From Labrys wisconsinensis (GTDB lineage: Bacteria; Pseudomonadota; Alphaproteobacteria; Rhizobiales; Labraceae): DNA of 64,000 bases. The stretch's first letter is position 1. Each line of letters begins with the position of its first letter. Of this stretch, positions 39,383 through 48,384 are shown one piece after another. The notes under the pieces are model-generated. The model was not told the origin of the DNA. It saw nothing but the letters and a program-made list of their open reading frames with translations, and searched no databases. Location: positions 1,321,333 through 1,385,332 of the forward strand of contig NZ_JAUSVX010000001.1 of assembly GCF_030814995.1 (NCBI RefSeq), in the 5' to 3' direction. Made by a program: the position numbers and the translations under genes.

Positions 39383-42300
39383 TCAAAATGGAACATCATC
39401 TATCTTTGCAGTGATTCCATATTCATTTTCATATTGTCTAATAATCCTCATTGTTTCATCGGAAAATCCATCATTGCTGTGAAAATAAGGTATTCTACCT
39501 GTCGCAAGAGCTACCTCAAATGTTGTTCTCGCTTGCCTTCTCATAGCTTTCTTCAGTTTGAAAGCGAGCTTAGTTTGAGCGATATATATGTCGCTGATGG
39601 TGTCAAGTTCCCTCGGCGAGCCTCCCTTGAGAAGAATGTTATCGAAAGCCGAGTTTGGCACACCACCGATTCGCTTTGCGAGCAAAATATCGTTGGGACT
39701 GGGGCTCCCCGATTTGACCGGGACAATACGACCGGGATTCCTGACTTCATCCAGGCTGATGAACTTAAATTTGTGGACACGATTGTTGAACGCCTCGTCA
39801 ATTGCTAGGCTGAAAGCGGACTGACGCGAATGACCGGCCTGCTCGAATTTTCGTATTACCTCTTCATTGGGACGTAACGGTGCTCCCCGTTTGAACTGCG
39901 GGTAGCGGACGGGATCTTCGAAATCCGGAATGGGAGAGATTTTGGACGTTATCGGACCATCGACGTCGTCTTTCGATGGGGGACGGGGAGGCGGCTCCGG
40001 GGGGACGGATTCAATTTTGGCGCTGCCGTGCCCCATTGCTTTAGGATTCGGCTCCAGCACGGACTGCATCGCCTTCGCGGCACTGCGACCCGATCGAAGC
40101 AGCGCCGGAGCCTCGAGGACGATGCCGCCGAGCACCGTGCCGACGAGGTCGTAGTGATAGCGATAGGCCTTGCTGATGAAGTCGTCCTGGAGGGTCCTGC
40201 CGTCCTCCATCAGCTGAATGAAGTCGGCGCCGGAGAGGGGCTGGCCTTTGTTGACCTGCAGGCGGGTCGCGAGATCGCCGGCGAGAGCCTTGTAGGCCGC
40301 GAGGCTGCCCCGCACCGGAATGCGCTTGAGTTCGTTCTGGAGATAGTCGACCGCGTCCAAGCTGCCCGTGACGGCAGCGAAGGCGATGGCCGCGGCATAG
40401 GCGTCCGCAAGGCTCTCCTGGAATTCGGGCGGCTGGCCGAGAGCCCGGCCTCCGCCCTGCCAGAAGGCGGGCTCGTAATGGGCCCTCATGTCTTCGAGGG
40501 AGTGGTCGATCTTGGAGTAAACCTCCCCCGAGAGCTTCCAGCGGGCGGCCTTCAGCTGGCCGGCGAACGCGGATGGATCGAACCCGCCGGGCCGGGCGAA
40601 GCCGAAGTTGGAGGGAGAGCCTCGGTCGAGCGGCTCGGGGATCGGCCCGGACAGCGGATCTCCATCCGGCGCCTGGGCGTTGGCCGGAGGCTGGGCGTGC
40701 GGCGCCGCGCCCCGAGGGACGGCGGGTGCGACGGGCGCGCGGCTGACGAGGCTGTCCTGAAACCGCTGCCCCCGGTCGACCAGGTCGGCGAGCTCGCCCT
40801 CGGAAAGCGAGGCGCCGGGATTGGCCTGGATCTGTCGGCGGAGCTCACCGTCGAGGCCGCGATAGGCGGCGAGACCGTTGTTCACGCTCATGCCGGGGAG
40901 GCCGGCTTCGAAGCGGTCGAGCGCCTCCGTGGTGCCGGTCAGCGCGCTGCCGATGAGCGCGGCGGCGTAGCCTGTCGCAGCCGCCTGGTGGAATCCGACG
41001 CTCTGGCCTTGCGCAAAAGCGCCACCCTGGTCAGCGGTCGGATCGTAGAGGGAGCGGATCTCGGCCTGCGCTCGGTCGATGACGGCAAGAATCCTTGCCC
41101 TGAACCGCTTCGGGGCGGCGCGCGCTTCGGCGACGAGCGCGGGGAAATCGAGACCGGCCGGCGCGTGGAAGCCGATTCCGGCAGGCTTGTTTGGGTCGGC
41201 CTTCGGTGCGACGGGCGCCGGAGGTGTCTCGCCGGGTTGCCGATAGCTGACGGGCGTCAGCACGGCGTCCCGATCGAGCGAGGCCGGATCGGCGCCGGCG
41301 GCCAATGCGGCCATCCCGCCGCGGGCGAGACCGAGGGGGTCCATACCGCCCGGCGCCGCCTGGGGCGGGCCGTTGCCCGCGAGGCCTGGAAGTCCGGGCA
41401 TGCCCGTTGCGGATGTGCCGGCCGGCATGCCCGGCAGCGTCATGGTCGCGGTCGGTTGCCAGGATCCCGCCGGGACCGGTCCCTCCTGCGCCCGAACGGG
41501 CGGGGCGGCGGCTCCGGCCGGCGGCGACGCGAGCGGTCCCGCCGCCGCGCCGGATGGGCCGGCCGCCGCCGGGTCCGCCGGCCGGCGATCCGCCAGCGGG
41601 ATCCGGAGCGGCATCCCGCCGGCCGGCGCGGCCCGAAGGCTGGCGACGTAGCGCTCGCCGGCCGTCCGCTGGCCCTCGAAGACCAGCTTCGCCAGCCCGG
41701 GGTCGAGGCTTTTGAGGATGCGGTTGGGGGTGAGGTCTGGGTGCCCCTGGCCGGTGGTGAGGATGGAGAGATAGTCCGGGGCGACGAGGCCCATGACGGC
41801 GTCGCGCTCGGCCGCGGCGCGGTCGCGGTCCTCGCCGTGCCGCTGCACCGCGTTGCGGGCGAACTTGCGCATCACGGCGTCGGAGGCGTCGGGGTGTCGC
41901 GTCCGGAACCAGGCGCCGGCATGGCCGTGCCCGCCATCGGCCAGGGTGGCGGGATCGATGGTCGTCGGCACGGATGCCGACACCGCATCGGCCGCGCCGT
42001 CCGGGCTGCCCGCATCGCCCGGGCCGGCCTCGCCCGGTGCCGGCGGGCGCTGCCAGATCGCCCGGCGTGCCTCGGGGTCGGCGAGGATGGCGGCGCCCTT
42101 GGCCGCCGCGAGCCTGTCGGGCAGGCCTTTGAGGCGGGCGTCCCAGGCCACCTGCGGCAGGTCGGGGTTGCGGGCGGTGCCGGTGAGCTGCTGCTCGGCG
42201 GCATCGCGCATGGCTGCGTCGGGATGCTCGGCGATGGTGCGCAGGAGCTCGGCGTCGAGCCCGTCCTGGCGCTCGACATGGTAGCGCCGCCGCTCGCCCG

Positions 42301-42574
42301 CCTCGGCCTCGGCGAGCGGGCCGGTGAGCTCGCTGCCGAGCTCGTCGATTCGCCAGGCCAGGCGCTGGCGCACCTCCGGCGACCAGCGGGCGGCCATGGC
42401 TTGCGCCTCGTCCCGGAACTGGGAGCGGAAGCGGCTGGTGGCGTCGCCGCCGCCGGGCGGCATGGCGTCCCGGGTGGCGCGGGCATAGGCGGCCTGGGTG
42501 ACGGCGAAGCGCTGGAGATCGGCGCGGGCACGCGTCTGCAGCTCCGCCGGCGAGAAGTCGGGGATGCGGGGCAT
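39383..42574 (-). CDS. Large polymorphic-toxin-like protein with a foreign C-terminal domain
   Basis: 1063 residues. No signal peptide or classical secretion domain (RHS, haemagglutinin, PAAR) was seen. Residues 1-460 are Ala/Pro/Arg-rich and helical, recalling phage internal virion proteins. Two homologous segments, about 463-608 and 650-800, share TGxxxALDxxxxxLxxxxVxxxLAAYxxLxG and an SxxxxxxLxxxGxxxQDxxxS end. After a proline-rich linker the C-terminal part (about 895-1063) is encoded by AT-rich DNA and reads as a separate globular domain with RELDTISDIYIAQTKLAFK; a D...QxK arrangement could be a nuclease site, but this is inference. The Imm7-like gene follows immediately. Other possibility: a prophage structural protein with a recombined tail. 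Confidence 0.7.
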   Translation of the reverse strand: MPRIPDFSPAELQTRARADLQRFAVTQAAYARATRDAMPPGGGDATSRFRSQFRDEAQAMAARWSPEVRQRLAWRIDELGSELTGPLAEAEAGERRRYHVERQDGLDAELLRTIAEHPDAAMRDAAEQQLTGTARNPDLPQVAWDARLKGLPDRLAAAKGAAILADPEARRAIWQRPPAPGEAGPGDAGSPDGAADAVSASVPTTIDPATLADGGHGHAGAWFRTRHPDASDAVMRKFARNAVQRHGEDRDRAAAERDAVMGLVAPDYLSILTTGQGHPDLTPNRILKSLDPGLAKLVFEGQRTAGERYVASLRAAPAGGMPLRIPLADRRPADPAAAGPSGAAAGPLASPPAGAAAPPVRAQEGPVPAGSWQPTATMTLPGMPAGTSATGMPGLPGLAGNGPPQAAPGGMDPLGLARGGMAALAAGADPASLDRDAVLTPVSYRQPGETPPAPVAPKADPNKPAGIGFHAPAGLDFPALVAEARAAPKRFRARILAVIDRAQAEIRSLYDPTADQGGAFAQGQSVGFHQAAATGYAAALIGSALTGTTEALDRFEAGLPGMSVNNGLAAYRGLDGELRRQIQANPGASLSEGELADLVDRGQRFQDSLVSRAPVAPAVPRGAAPHAQPPANAQAPDGDPLSGPIPEPLDRGSPSNFGFARPGGFDPSAFAGQLKAARWKLSGEVYSKIDHSLEDMRAHYEPAFWQGGGRALGQPPEFQESLADAYAAAIAFAAVTGSLDAVDYLQNELKRIPVRGSLAAYKALAGDLATRLQVNKGQPLSGADFIQLMEDGRTLQDDFISKAYRYHYDLVGTVLGGIVLEAPALLRSGRSAAKAMQSVLEPNPKAMGHGSAKIESVPPEPPPRPPSKDDVDGPITSKISPIPDFEDPVRYPQFKRGAPLRPNEEVIRKFEQAGHSRQSAFSLAIDEAFNNRVHKFKFISLDEVRNPGRIVPVKSGSPSPNDILLAKRIGGVPNSAFDNILLKGGSPRELDTISDIYIAQTKLAFKLKKAMRRQARTTFEVALATGRIPYFHSNDGFSDETMRIIRQYENEYGITAKIDDVPF

Positions 42575-42978
42575 GAGGGCTCACGATGGGAGGGGAGCTC
42601 CGGCTGGCAGGCGGGCATGCGCGAGCGCCGCCGTCGCGCCGCGGGCAGCGGCGAGGCGTCGGACGTCAGGACATGCGAAAGCGGCCCCGGGGACGGCATG
42701 TCCCAGGCTGTTGTCGGCAGCGTTGGCGAGGGGCCGGAAAGCCGTTCCGGGGCGGATCAGGCGGGCTGCAGGCGCAGCACCGCACCGCACCGTCAGATTC
42801 TGCCATAGCCGCGCCGGAGATCAAGGAGGGGTGGCAATTCGAAAAAGCGCCGGTCGGGCTCTGCGCGGTATCGACGCGCGGTCGAAGAGCCGTCTCCCGA
42901 TCGGTTGCGACATAGGGCTAGAAGCGCGCCGGGCTGAGTCCCGCGCCCGCGCGTGCTGCCCCGGCGCCCCGCCCCCTC
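42575..42978. other. 404-base gap upstream of the toxin-like gene
   Basis: GC-rich sequence between the toxin-like gene and the end of the DUF459 hydrolase gene, both on the minus strand. No gene recognised. A promoter for the toxin-like gene is expected here. No clear terminator motif was found. Confidence 0.4.
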
Positions 42979-44253
42979 CTACGGCCCGGCGGGCGCTTCC
43001 CCACCGGCGGCCGCGTCCGGCGGCGGGCGCGGCCAGCGGAAATCGTCGGCACGGCCTTCCTTCGGCGCCAGCGCCTCGCCGCGCAGCAGCACCCTGGCGG
43101 CGGAAGGGTCGGCGTTCGGCGGGAAGGGCGCGGGCGCGGTGCGGGCCGTGGTGGCGACCTGCGCCGGGCCGGCGGGCGCACCGCCGAGCAGCCCGCCGCC
43201 GGCGGTGGGCTCGACCGGGTCGAGCGGCTGCACCGGGCCGAATTCCGGCTTCTCCGGCTCGGGCGCTTCCAGGGCGGCGCCGGGGGCGGGCGCCCCGGCT
43301 GCCGCCGGCGCCTCCTTGTCGGTGGGGGCGAGCAGGGCGGTCGGCGGCGGGGCCGCCGCCGCCGGCGCCGCGTTCAGCACGCGGCGCAGCTCGCGCTCGA
43401 CGTAATGGGCGGCGACCTGCGCGCCGGCTTTGGAGAAATGCACGCCGTCGCCCAGGCGCAGCTTGGTGATCTGGCCGTTCAGGTCCGGCCCCGAGACGGC
43501 ATAGTCGCCGTCGTCGTTGACGAAGCTGTCCCAGATGTCGACATAGGTGCAGCCCGCCGCCTCGCAGCGCTCGCGATAGATCGCGTTGAACGACACCATG
43601 CCGGCGCTGAGGCTTGGGCTGCGCATCGGCGGCAAACCGACCCAGACGGTCTTGATGCCCTTGGCCTTCAGCTGGGCGAGCATGCCGTCGACCCGCTTGA
43701 CATAGGCGGCGCGCCAGGCGTCGGTGTCCAGGTCATAGGTGGTGCCGTTGTCGCGCAGGGGCTGCCGGTCGTTGGATCCGATCAGGATCACCGCGGCGGC
43801 GATCGTGTCGCCCGAGGCCAGCACCTTGGCGAGCTCCTTGTCCCAGTCGTAGAAATCGTCGCGCACCAGGCCGGAGGACGCCTTGGTGCGCGATACCACG
43901 GCGATGTCGGGCCGGTCGGCGAACTGGGTCGAGAGGCCCCCGGCCAGGAGATCGGCCAGGGAATCGCCGATGACGTCGACGAAGATCGAGGGCGCCACCG
44001 CCGGCTCCTTGGGCTGCTCCTGCACCTTCTGCGGCGCGGGTGTCGCGAAGGGCGAGGCGCGTGGCTTGCGACGCGGCTTGACCGGCACGAAGCGCGGGCG
44101 CGCCTGCCGGTCCGGCTCGTAGCGCGGGCGCTCGGGCTCTCCGCCGAACAGCCGCTCCAGGAAGCCGGTGAAGCCGCCCTGCGCCAGCGCCGGAGCCGCG
44201 CCGCAGAGCGCCAGCCCGAGGAGACACAGCACGAGGAAGGAGACCCGACGCAT
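42979..44253 (-). CDS. Periplasmic SGNH/GDSL hydrolase, DUF459 family
   Basis: 424 residues. A signal peptide (cleavage near ALAQ, residue 25) is followed by a basic proline-rich linker and an SGNH domain: block I VIGDSLADLLAGG with Ser98, the GSNDRQ block (159-164), and the catalytic D-x-x-H in LGDGVHFSKAGAQ. The C-terminal roughly 130 residues are low-complexity Ala/Pro. DUF459 proteins are thought to be cell-envelope esterases or acyltransferases; the substrate is unknown. The next gene downstream on this strand is the toxin-like gene, which is probably unrelated. The MltB-type gene lies upstream on the same strand. Confidence 0.88.
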   Translation of the reverse strand: MRRVSFLVLCLLGLALCGAAPALAQGGFTGFLERLFGGEPERPRYEPDRQARPRFVPVKPRRKPRASPFATPAPQKVQEQPKEPAVAPSIFVDVIGDSLADLLAGGLSTQFADRPDIAVVSRTKASSGLVRDDFYDWDKELAKVLASGDTIAAAVILIGSNDRQPLRDNGTTYDLDTDAWRAAYVKRVDGMLAQLKAKGIKTVWVGLPPMRSPSLSAGMVSFNAIYRERCEAAGCTYVDIWDSFVNDDGDYAVSGPDLNGQITKLRLGDGVHFSKAGAQVAAHYVERELRRVLNAAPAAAAPPPTALLAPTDKEAPAAAGAPAPGAALEAPEPEKPEFGPVQPLDPVEPTAGGGLLGGAPAGPAQVATTARTAPAPFPPNADPSAARVLLRGEALAPKEGRADDFRWPRPPPDAAAGGEAPAGP

Positions 44254-44330
44254 GGCCCGCCAATATCACGATGATCGCGGCGCGGCGATGGCGCGCGCCG
44301 CCCGGTGCGCCGCCATGCGGCCGGGCCGCC

Positions 44331-45572
44331 TCACGGCACCGCGCCCATGCGCTGCAGCAGCGCCGATGTGGCATAGCCGTCGGCGGTGAGGCCGACCGAG
44401 GCCTGCCAGGCGCGCACCGCCGCCCGCGTCCCGGGCCCGACCTTGCCGTCGATGGTGTCGACGGAAAAGCCGAGCGCCACCAGCCGGCGCTGCATCGCCT
44501 CGAGCTGGACGCGCGTCAGCGCCTTGTCGTCCGCCGGCCAGGTGCCGGCGACCGGCCCGCCGCCGCGGATGCGGTCGGCCAGCAGTCCGACCGACAGGGT
44601 GTAGCTGTCGGAGATGTTGTAGCTCTTGATCGCCCAGTAGTTCTCCAGGGTCAGGAAGGCCGGGCCGCGGGCGCCGGCCGGCAGCAGCAGCCAGGCCTTG
44701 CCGTCGGCCGGCAGCGCCTGGCCGTCGGCCCGCGTCAGGCCGAGCTTCGCCCAGGCCGCCGGTGGCTGGCCCTCGTGGGGCGTGATCGCGGTGAAGTCGA
44801 AGTCCGCCGGCAGCCGCACCTCGTAGCCCCAGCGCTGCTTCGTCTTCCAGTCGTAGTGGTCGAGATAGGTGGCGATCGAGCCGAGCACGTCGGGCACGCT
44901 GCGCCAGATGTCGCGCCGGCCGTCGCCGTCCATGTCGACGGCGTGCTTGAGGAAGCTCGACGGCATGAACTGGGTCTGGCCGAGCGCGCCGGCCCAGGAG
45001 CCGGTCATGGCGCGCGGCGGGATGTCGTGCGCCTCGAGGATCTGCAGGGCCGCGATCAGCTCGCCGCGGAAATAGTCCGGGCGCCGCGTCGTGCAGCAGG
45101 CGAGGGTGGCGAGCGAGCGGATGGTGTCCGAATTGCCGGCGCCGCTGCCGTAATTGCTCTCCAGCCCCCAGATCGCCAGGATCACCGCCCGGTCGACGCC
45201 CGTCTCCCGCTCGATCCGGTCGAGCCAGGGCTTCCAGCGCCGGGCGAGGTCGCGCCCCTGCGCCACCCGGGCGTCGGTGACGCGGCTCTGGACATAGCTG
45301 CGGATGGTCTGGCTGAACTCCGGCTGCGCCCCGGCGAGGCTGATCACCTTCGGGTCCGGCGTCACCCCGGCGAAGGCCGCGTCGAAGGTGGCGCGGCTGA
45401 CGCCGGCCTTCTCGGCCTGCGGCCACAACCCGGCGACGAAGGCGGCAAAATCCGCCGCCCGCGCCGGCGCGGCGGCGAGGAGCAGCACGGCGGCGGCGAC
45501 GAGGAGGCCGCGCCCCGCGAGTCCCAGCCCGGCGCCGGTGCGCTGTGCGATCGTGCGGGCTCGGCTGGACAT
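44331..45572 (-). CDS. Lytic murein transglycosylase (MltB type) with peptidoglycan-binding domain
   Basis: 413 residues. The signal peptide (to about residue 40, ending PARAA) is followed by an MltB/SLT_2 catalytic domain; the catalytic glutamate is Glu138 in AIWGLESNYG, and GALGQTQFMPSSFLKHAVDMDGDG is the family signature. A PG_binding_1 domain occupies about 345-413 (AMQRRLVALGFSVDTIDGKVGPGT). It cleaves the glycan chain of peptidoglycan with formation of 1,6-anhydromuramic ends. The frame is open far upstream across the ccm genes, but the start at 45572 gives the only sensible N terminus. Confidence 0.93.
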   Translation of the reverse strand: MSSRARTIAQRTGAGLGLAGRGLLVAAAVLLLAAAPARAADFAAFVAGLWPQAEKAGVSRATFDAAFAGVTPDPKVISLAGAQPEFSQTIRSYVQSRVTDARVAQGRDLARRWKPWLDRIERETGVDRAVILAIWGLESNYGSGAGNSDTIRSLATLACCTTRRPDYFRGELIAALQILEAHDIPPRAMTGSWAGALGQTQFMPSSFLKHAVDMDGDGRRDIWRSVPDVLGSIATYLDHYDWKTKQRWGYEVRLPADFDFTAITPHEGQPPAAWAKLGLTRADGQALPADGKAWLLLPAGARGPAFLTLENYWAIKSYNISDSYTLSVGLLADRIRGGGPVAGTWPADDKALTRVQLEAMQRRLVALGFSVDTIDGKVGPGTRAAVRAWQASVGLTADGYATSALLQRMGAVP

Positions 45573-45686
45573 CGGCCTCTGGCGCTCCCCTGGCGCGGGC
45601 CGTCCGCCTGTGCAGCATTGCGGCCCCGCAGTTCGATTCGGCCGAGTTTGTGCTAAGAGGCGTGTTCGCACAACGAGGGACAAGGC

Positions 45687-46688
45687 ATGCAGGCAGGACA
45701 GGCGATGCGCAGAACGAAGTCCCTGGACCCCGCGGTCGCTTCGGCCCTGCGCAGCATCGAGACCGAGCGGCGCGGCCTGGACGTGCTGGTCGCCGCCCTG
45801 TCGAACGGCCTGGGCGATGCTTTTGCTGCCTGCATCGCCCGCATCCAGGCGGCCAGGGGCCGCGTCATCGTCACCGGCATGGGCAAGTCCGGGCATGTCG
45901 GCCGCAAGATCGCGGCGACGCTGGCCTCGACCGGCACGCCGGCCTTCTTCGTCCATCCCGGCGAGGCCAGCCACGGCGATCTCGGCATGATCACCCCGGA
46001 CGACGTGGTGATGGCCCTGTCCTGGTCGGGCGAGACGCGCGAGCTCGGCGACCTCATCGACTATGCCAGCCGCTTCGGCGTGACGCTGATCGCCGTGACC
46101 TGCTCGCCGGATTCGACCCTCGGCCGCGCCGCCGACATCTGCCTGGCCATGCCCAGGGCGGAAGAGGCCTGCCCGCACGGCCTGGCGCCGACCACCTCGG
46201 CGCTGATGCAGCTCGCCCTCGGCGACGCCCTTGCCGTGGCGCTGCTGGAGGCGCACGGCTTCACCGCCTCGCAATTCCGGGTCTACCACCCCGGCGGCAA
46301 GCTCGGCGCGGCGCTGAAATTCGTGCGCGACGTCATGCATGCCGGCGAGGGCATGCCGGTGGTGCCGGTCGGCAGCCTGATGTCGGAGGCGATGCTGGTG
46401 ATGTCGTCCAAGGGCCTGGGCTGCGTCGGCGTGATCGACGGCGAAGGTGCGCTGCTGGGCATCGTCACCGACGGCGACCTGCGCCGCCACATGTCGAACG
46501 ACCTGATGGCCCGCAGCGTCGACGTGGTGATGACGCGCCGGCCCCTGACCATCCGGCCCGACGTGCTGGTCGGCGAGGCGCTCGAGACGATGGAGGCGCG
46601 CAAGGTCACCGCGCTGTTCGTGGTGGACGGGCTCGCCCCCCTCGGCGTGGTCCATTTGCACGACCTCTTGCGCATCGGCCTGGTCTGA
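45687..46688 (+). CDS. kdsD: Arabinose-5-phosphate isomerase
   Basis: 333 residues. It converts D-ribulose 5-phosphate to D-arabinose 5-phosphate, the first step to Kdo for lipopolysaccharide. The N-terminal SIS domain (about 40-190) includes VIVTGMGKSGHVGRKIAAT and SWSGETREL; two CBS domains occupy about 215-333. The conserved FRVYHPGGKLG linker between the domains is present. An alternative ATG lies six codons later. ccmA begins ten bases after the stop. Confidence 0.94.
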   Translation: MQAGQAMRRTKSLDPAVASALRSIETERRGLDVLVAALSNGLGDAFAACIARIQAARGRVIVTGMGKSGHVGRKIAATLASTGTPAFFVHPGEASHGDLGMITPDDVVMALSWSGETRELGDLIDYASRFGVTLIAVTCSPDSTLGRAADICLAMPRAEEACPHGLAPTTSALMQLALGDALAVALLEAHGFTASQFRVYHPGGKLGAALKFVRDVMHAGEGMPVVPVGSLMSEAMLVMSSKGLGCVGVIDGEGALLGIVTDGDLRRHMSNDLMARSVDVVMTRRPLTIRPDVLVGEALETMEARKVTALFVVDGLAPLGVVHLHDLLRIGLV

Positions 46689-46697
46689 CGGCACGCC

Positions 46698-47294
46698 GTG
46701 CGCCTCCTCGCCGAGAACCTCGTCTGCGAGCGCGGCGGCCGCGGCGTGTTCGCCGGCGTGTCCTTCACGCTCGATGCCGGCCGCCTCCTCGCCGTCACCG
46801 GCCGCAACGGCGCCGGCAAGTCGAGCCTGCTGCGCGTCGTGGCCGGGCTGGTGCCGAAGGCCGGCGGCAGCCTCGCCCTCGAAGGCGCGGATTCCGAGCG
46901 CGGCCTCGGCGAGCATTGCCACTATGCCGGCCATGCCGACGCCCTGAAGGCCTCGCTCACCGCCGGCGAGAACCTCGCCTTCTGGGCCGCCTTCTACGGC
47001 GACCCCTGGCTCGATCCGGACGAGGCGCTGGAGCGCCTCGCCATCGCCCATCTCGCCGACCTGCCGGCCGCCTATCTCTCCGCCGGCCAGAAGCGCCGCC
47101 TCACCCTCGCCCGGCTCTTCGTCTCGCGCCGCCCGCTCTGGCTGCTGGACGAGCCGACCTCGGCCCTCGACACGGCGACGCAGGCCCTGCTCGCCGCCCA
47201 TATGCGCGAGCACCTCGCGGCCGGCGGCCTGATCCTCGCCGCGACGCATGCCGATCTCGGCCTGCCGGCGCAGCGGCTGGAGATCGGGGGATGA
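46698..47294 (+). CDS. ccmA: Heme exporter ATP-binding protein CcmA
   Basis: 198 residues, standard for CcmA. CcmA with CcmB powers release of holo-CcmE from the CcmC complex in system I cytochrome c maturation. Walker A is GRNGAGKSS, the signature region is YLSAGQKRRLTLARLF, and Walker B is LWLLDEPTSALD. The start is GTG. A family B repeat separates it from ccmB. Confidence 0.94.
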   Translation: MRLLAENLVCERGGRGVFAGVSFTLDAGRLLAVTGRNGAGKSSLLRVVAGLVPKAGGSLALEGADSERGLGEHCHYAGHADALKASLTAGENLAFWAAFYGDPWLDPDEALERLAIAHLADLPAAYLSAGQKRRLTLARLFVSRRPLWLLDEPTSALDTATQALLAAHMREHLAAGGLILAATHADLGLPAQRLEIGG

Positions 47295-47383
47295 GGGGGA
47301 GAGGGGCGGCGGGGAGTTTTGTCGCGAGAGAGGCCCGAGCTCTAGCCGGTGTGCCACTGCGCCTTTCACCCACCACGCCGGCC

Positions 47384-47530
47384 GATCCCCTCCCCCTTGC
47401 GGGGAGGGGTAAGGGGTGGGGGTGGTGCAGAACAGCCGGGCCGGCTCGCAGAGGGCGCCCTGGGCAACGCGCTGCGGCATTTCCTGGTGGACCCCCACCC
47501 CTCACCCCTCCCCGTAAGGGGGAGGGGAGG
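47384..47530. repeat. Palindromic repeat family B, copy 2
   Basis: An inverted pair between ccmA and ccmB: about 47384-47423 (CCCCTCCCCCTTGCGGGGAGGGG then GGTGGGGGT, related to 19336) and 47490-47530, its near complement. The first copy is between rhaT and rhaP. The remainder of the 47295-47637 gap has no gene. Confidence 0.87.
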
Positions 47531-47637
47531 CCGAGGCGTCGCGCTTCCATCGACGGCCGGAGCGTCTTGCTCCACCGCCGCACTCCGCCAGACAATGTAT
47601 CCTTGCTGAGCGGAGCGTCCTCTCCGCCCCCCGCGCC

Positions 47638-48306
47638 ATGACTGCCCTCGGCGCCCTCTTTCTGCGCGAAATACGCCTCGCCGTGCGCGTCGGCGGCGGG
47701 GCGATGATGGGGGTCGTGTTCTTCCTCGCGGTGGTCACGGTCATCCCCTTCGGCGTCGGCCCGGACATGGCGCTGCTCGGCCGCATCGGCCCGGCGGTGC
47801 TGTGGCTCGGGGCGCTGCTCGCCACCCTGCTCGGCCTCGACCGCCTGTTCCAGGCCGACCAGGAGGACGGCTCGCTCGACCTGATCCACCTTGCCGGCCC
47901 GCCGCTCGAGCTCGTCGTGGCGGTGAAGGTGGCGGCGCACTGGGTGGCGACCGGCCTGCCGCTGGTGGTGGCGGCCCCGGTCCTCGGCATCTTCGTCAAC
48001 CTGCCCTTCGCCGGCGTCGGCGCGGTGACGCTGACGCTGCTGGTCGGCACGCCGGCTCTCACCTTCCTCGGCGCCATCGGCGCGGCGCTCACCGTGGCGC
48101 TCCGGCGCGGCGGCCTGCTCCTGTCGATCCTGATCCTGCCGCTGACCATCCCCGTGCTGGTGTTCGGCGTCGCCGCCGCCAACGCCGCGATCCTCGGCGC
48201 CGGACCCTTCCTGCCACCGTTCCTGATCCTGGCGGCGCTCACCCTGTTCGCGGTGGTGGTCGGGGCGGTGGCCTCGGCCTGGGCGCTGCGCTTCGCCTTG
48301 GAATAG
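47638..48306 (+). CDS. ccmB: Heme exporter permease CcmB
   Basis: 222 residues with six hydrophobic segments. The CcmB pattern is visible in FLREIRLAVRVGGGAMMGV, the LLGLDRLFQADQEDGSLDLI loop and the PLTIPVLVFGVAA segment. It forms the membrane part of the CcmAB complex. Separated from ccmA by repeat B and from ccmC by 78 bases. Confidence 0.95.
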   Translation: MTALGALFLREIRLAVRVGGGAMMGVVFFLAVVTVIPFGVGPDMALLGRIGPAVLWLGALLATLLGLDRLFQADQEDGSLDLIHLAGPPLELVVAVKVAAHWVATGLPLVVAAPVLGIFVNLPFAGVGAVTLTLLVGTPALTFLGAIGAALTVALRRGGLLLSILILPLTIPVLVFGVAAANAAILGAGPFLPPFLILAALTLFAVVVGAVASAWALRFALE

Positions 48307-48384
48307 GCGTGTGCCATCCCGCACATTGCCGCACCCGCCTGCCGCGACATTGTTTCGGCGCGTTGCGGAGATTAGAACCATCCC

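Noticed and set aside
45573..47498. Open minus-strand frame extending the MltB-type protein by over 600 residues
   Set aside because: It covers kdsD, ccmA and repeat B in antisense. The signal peptide at 45572 fixes the real start.
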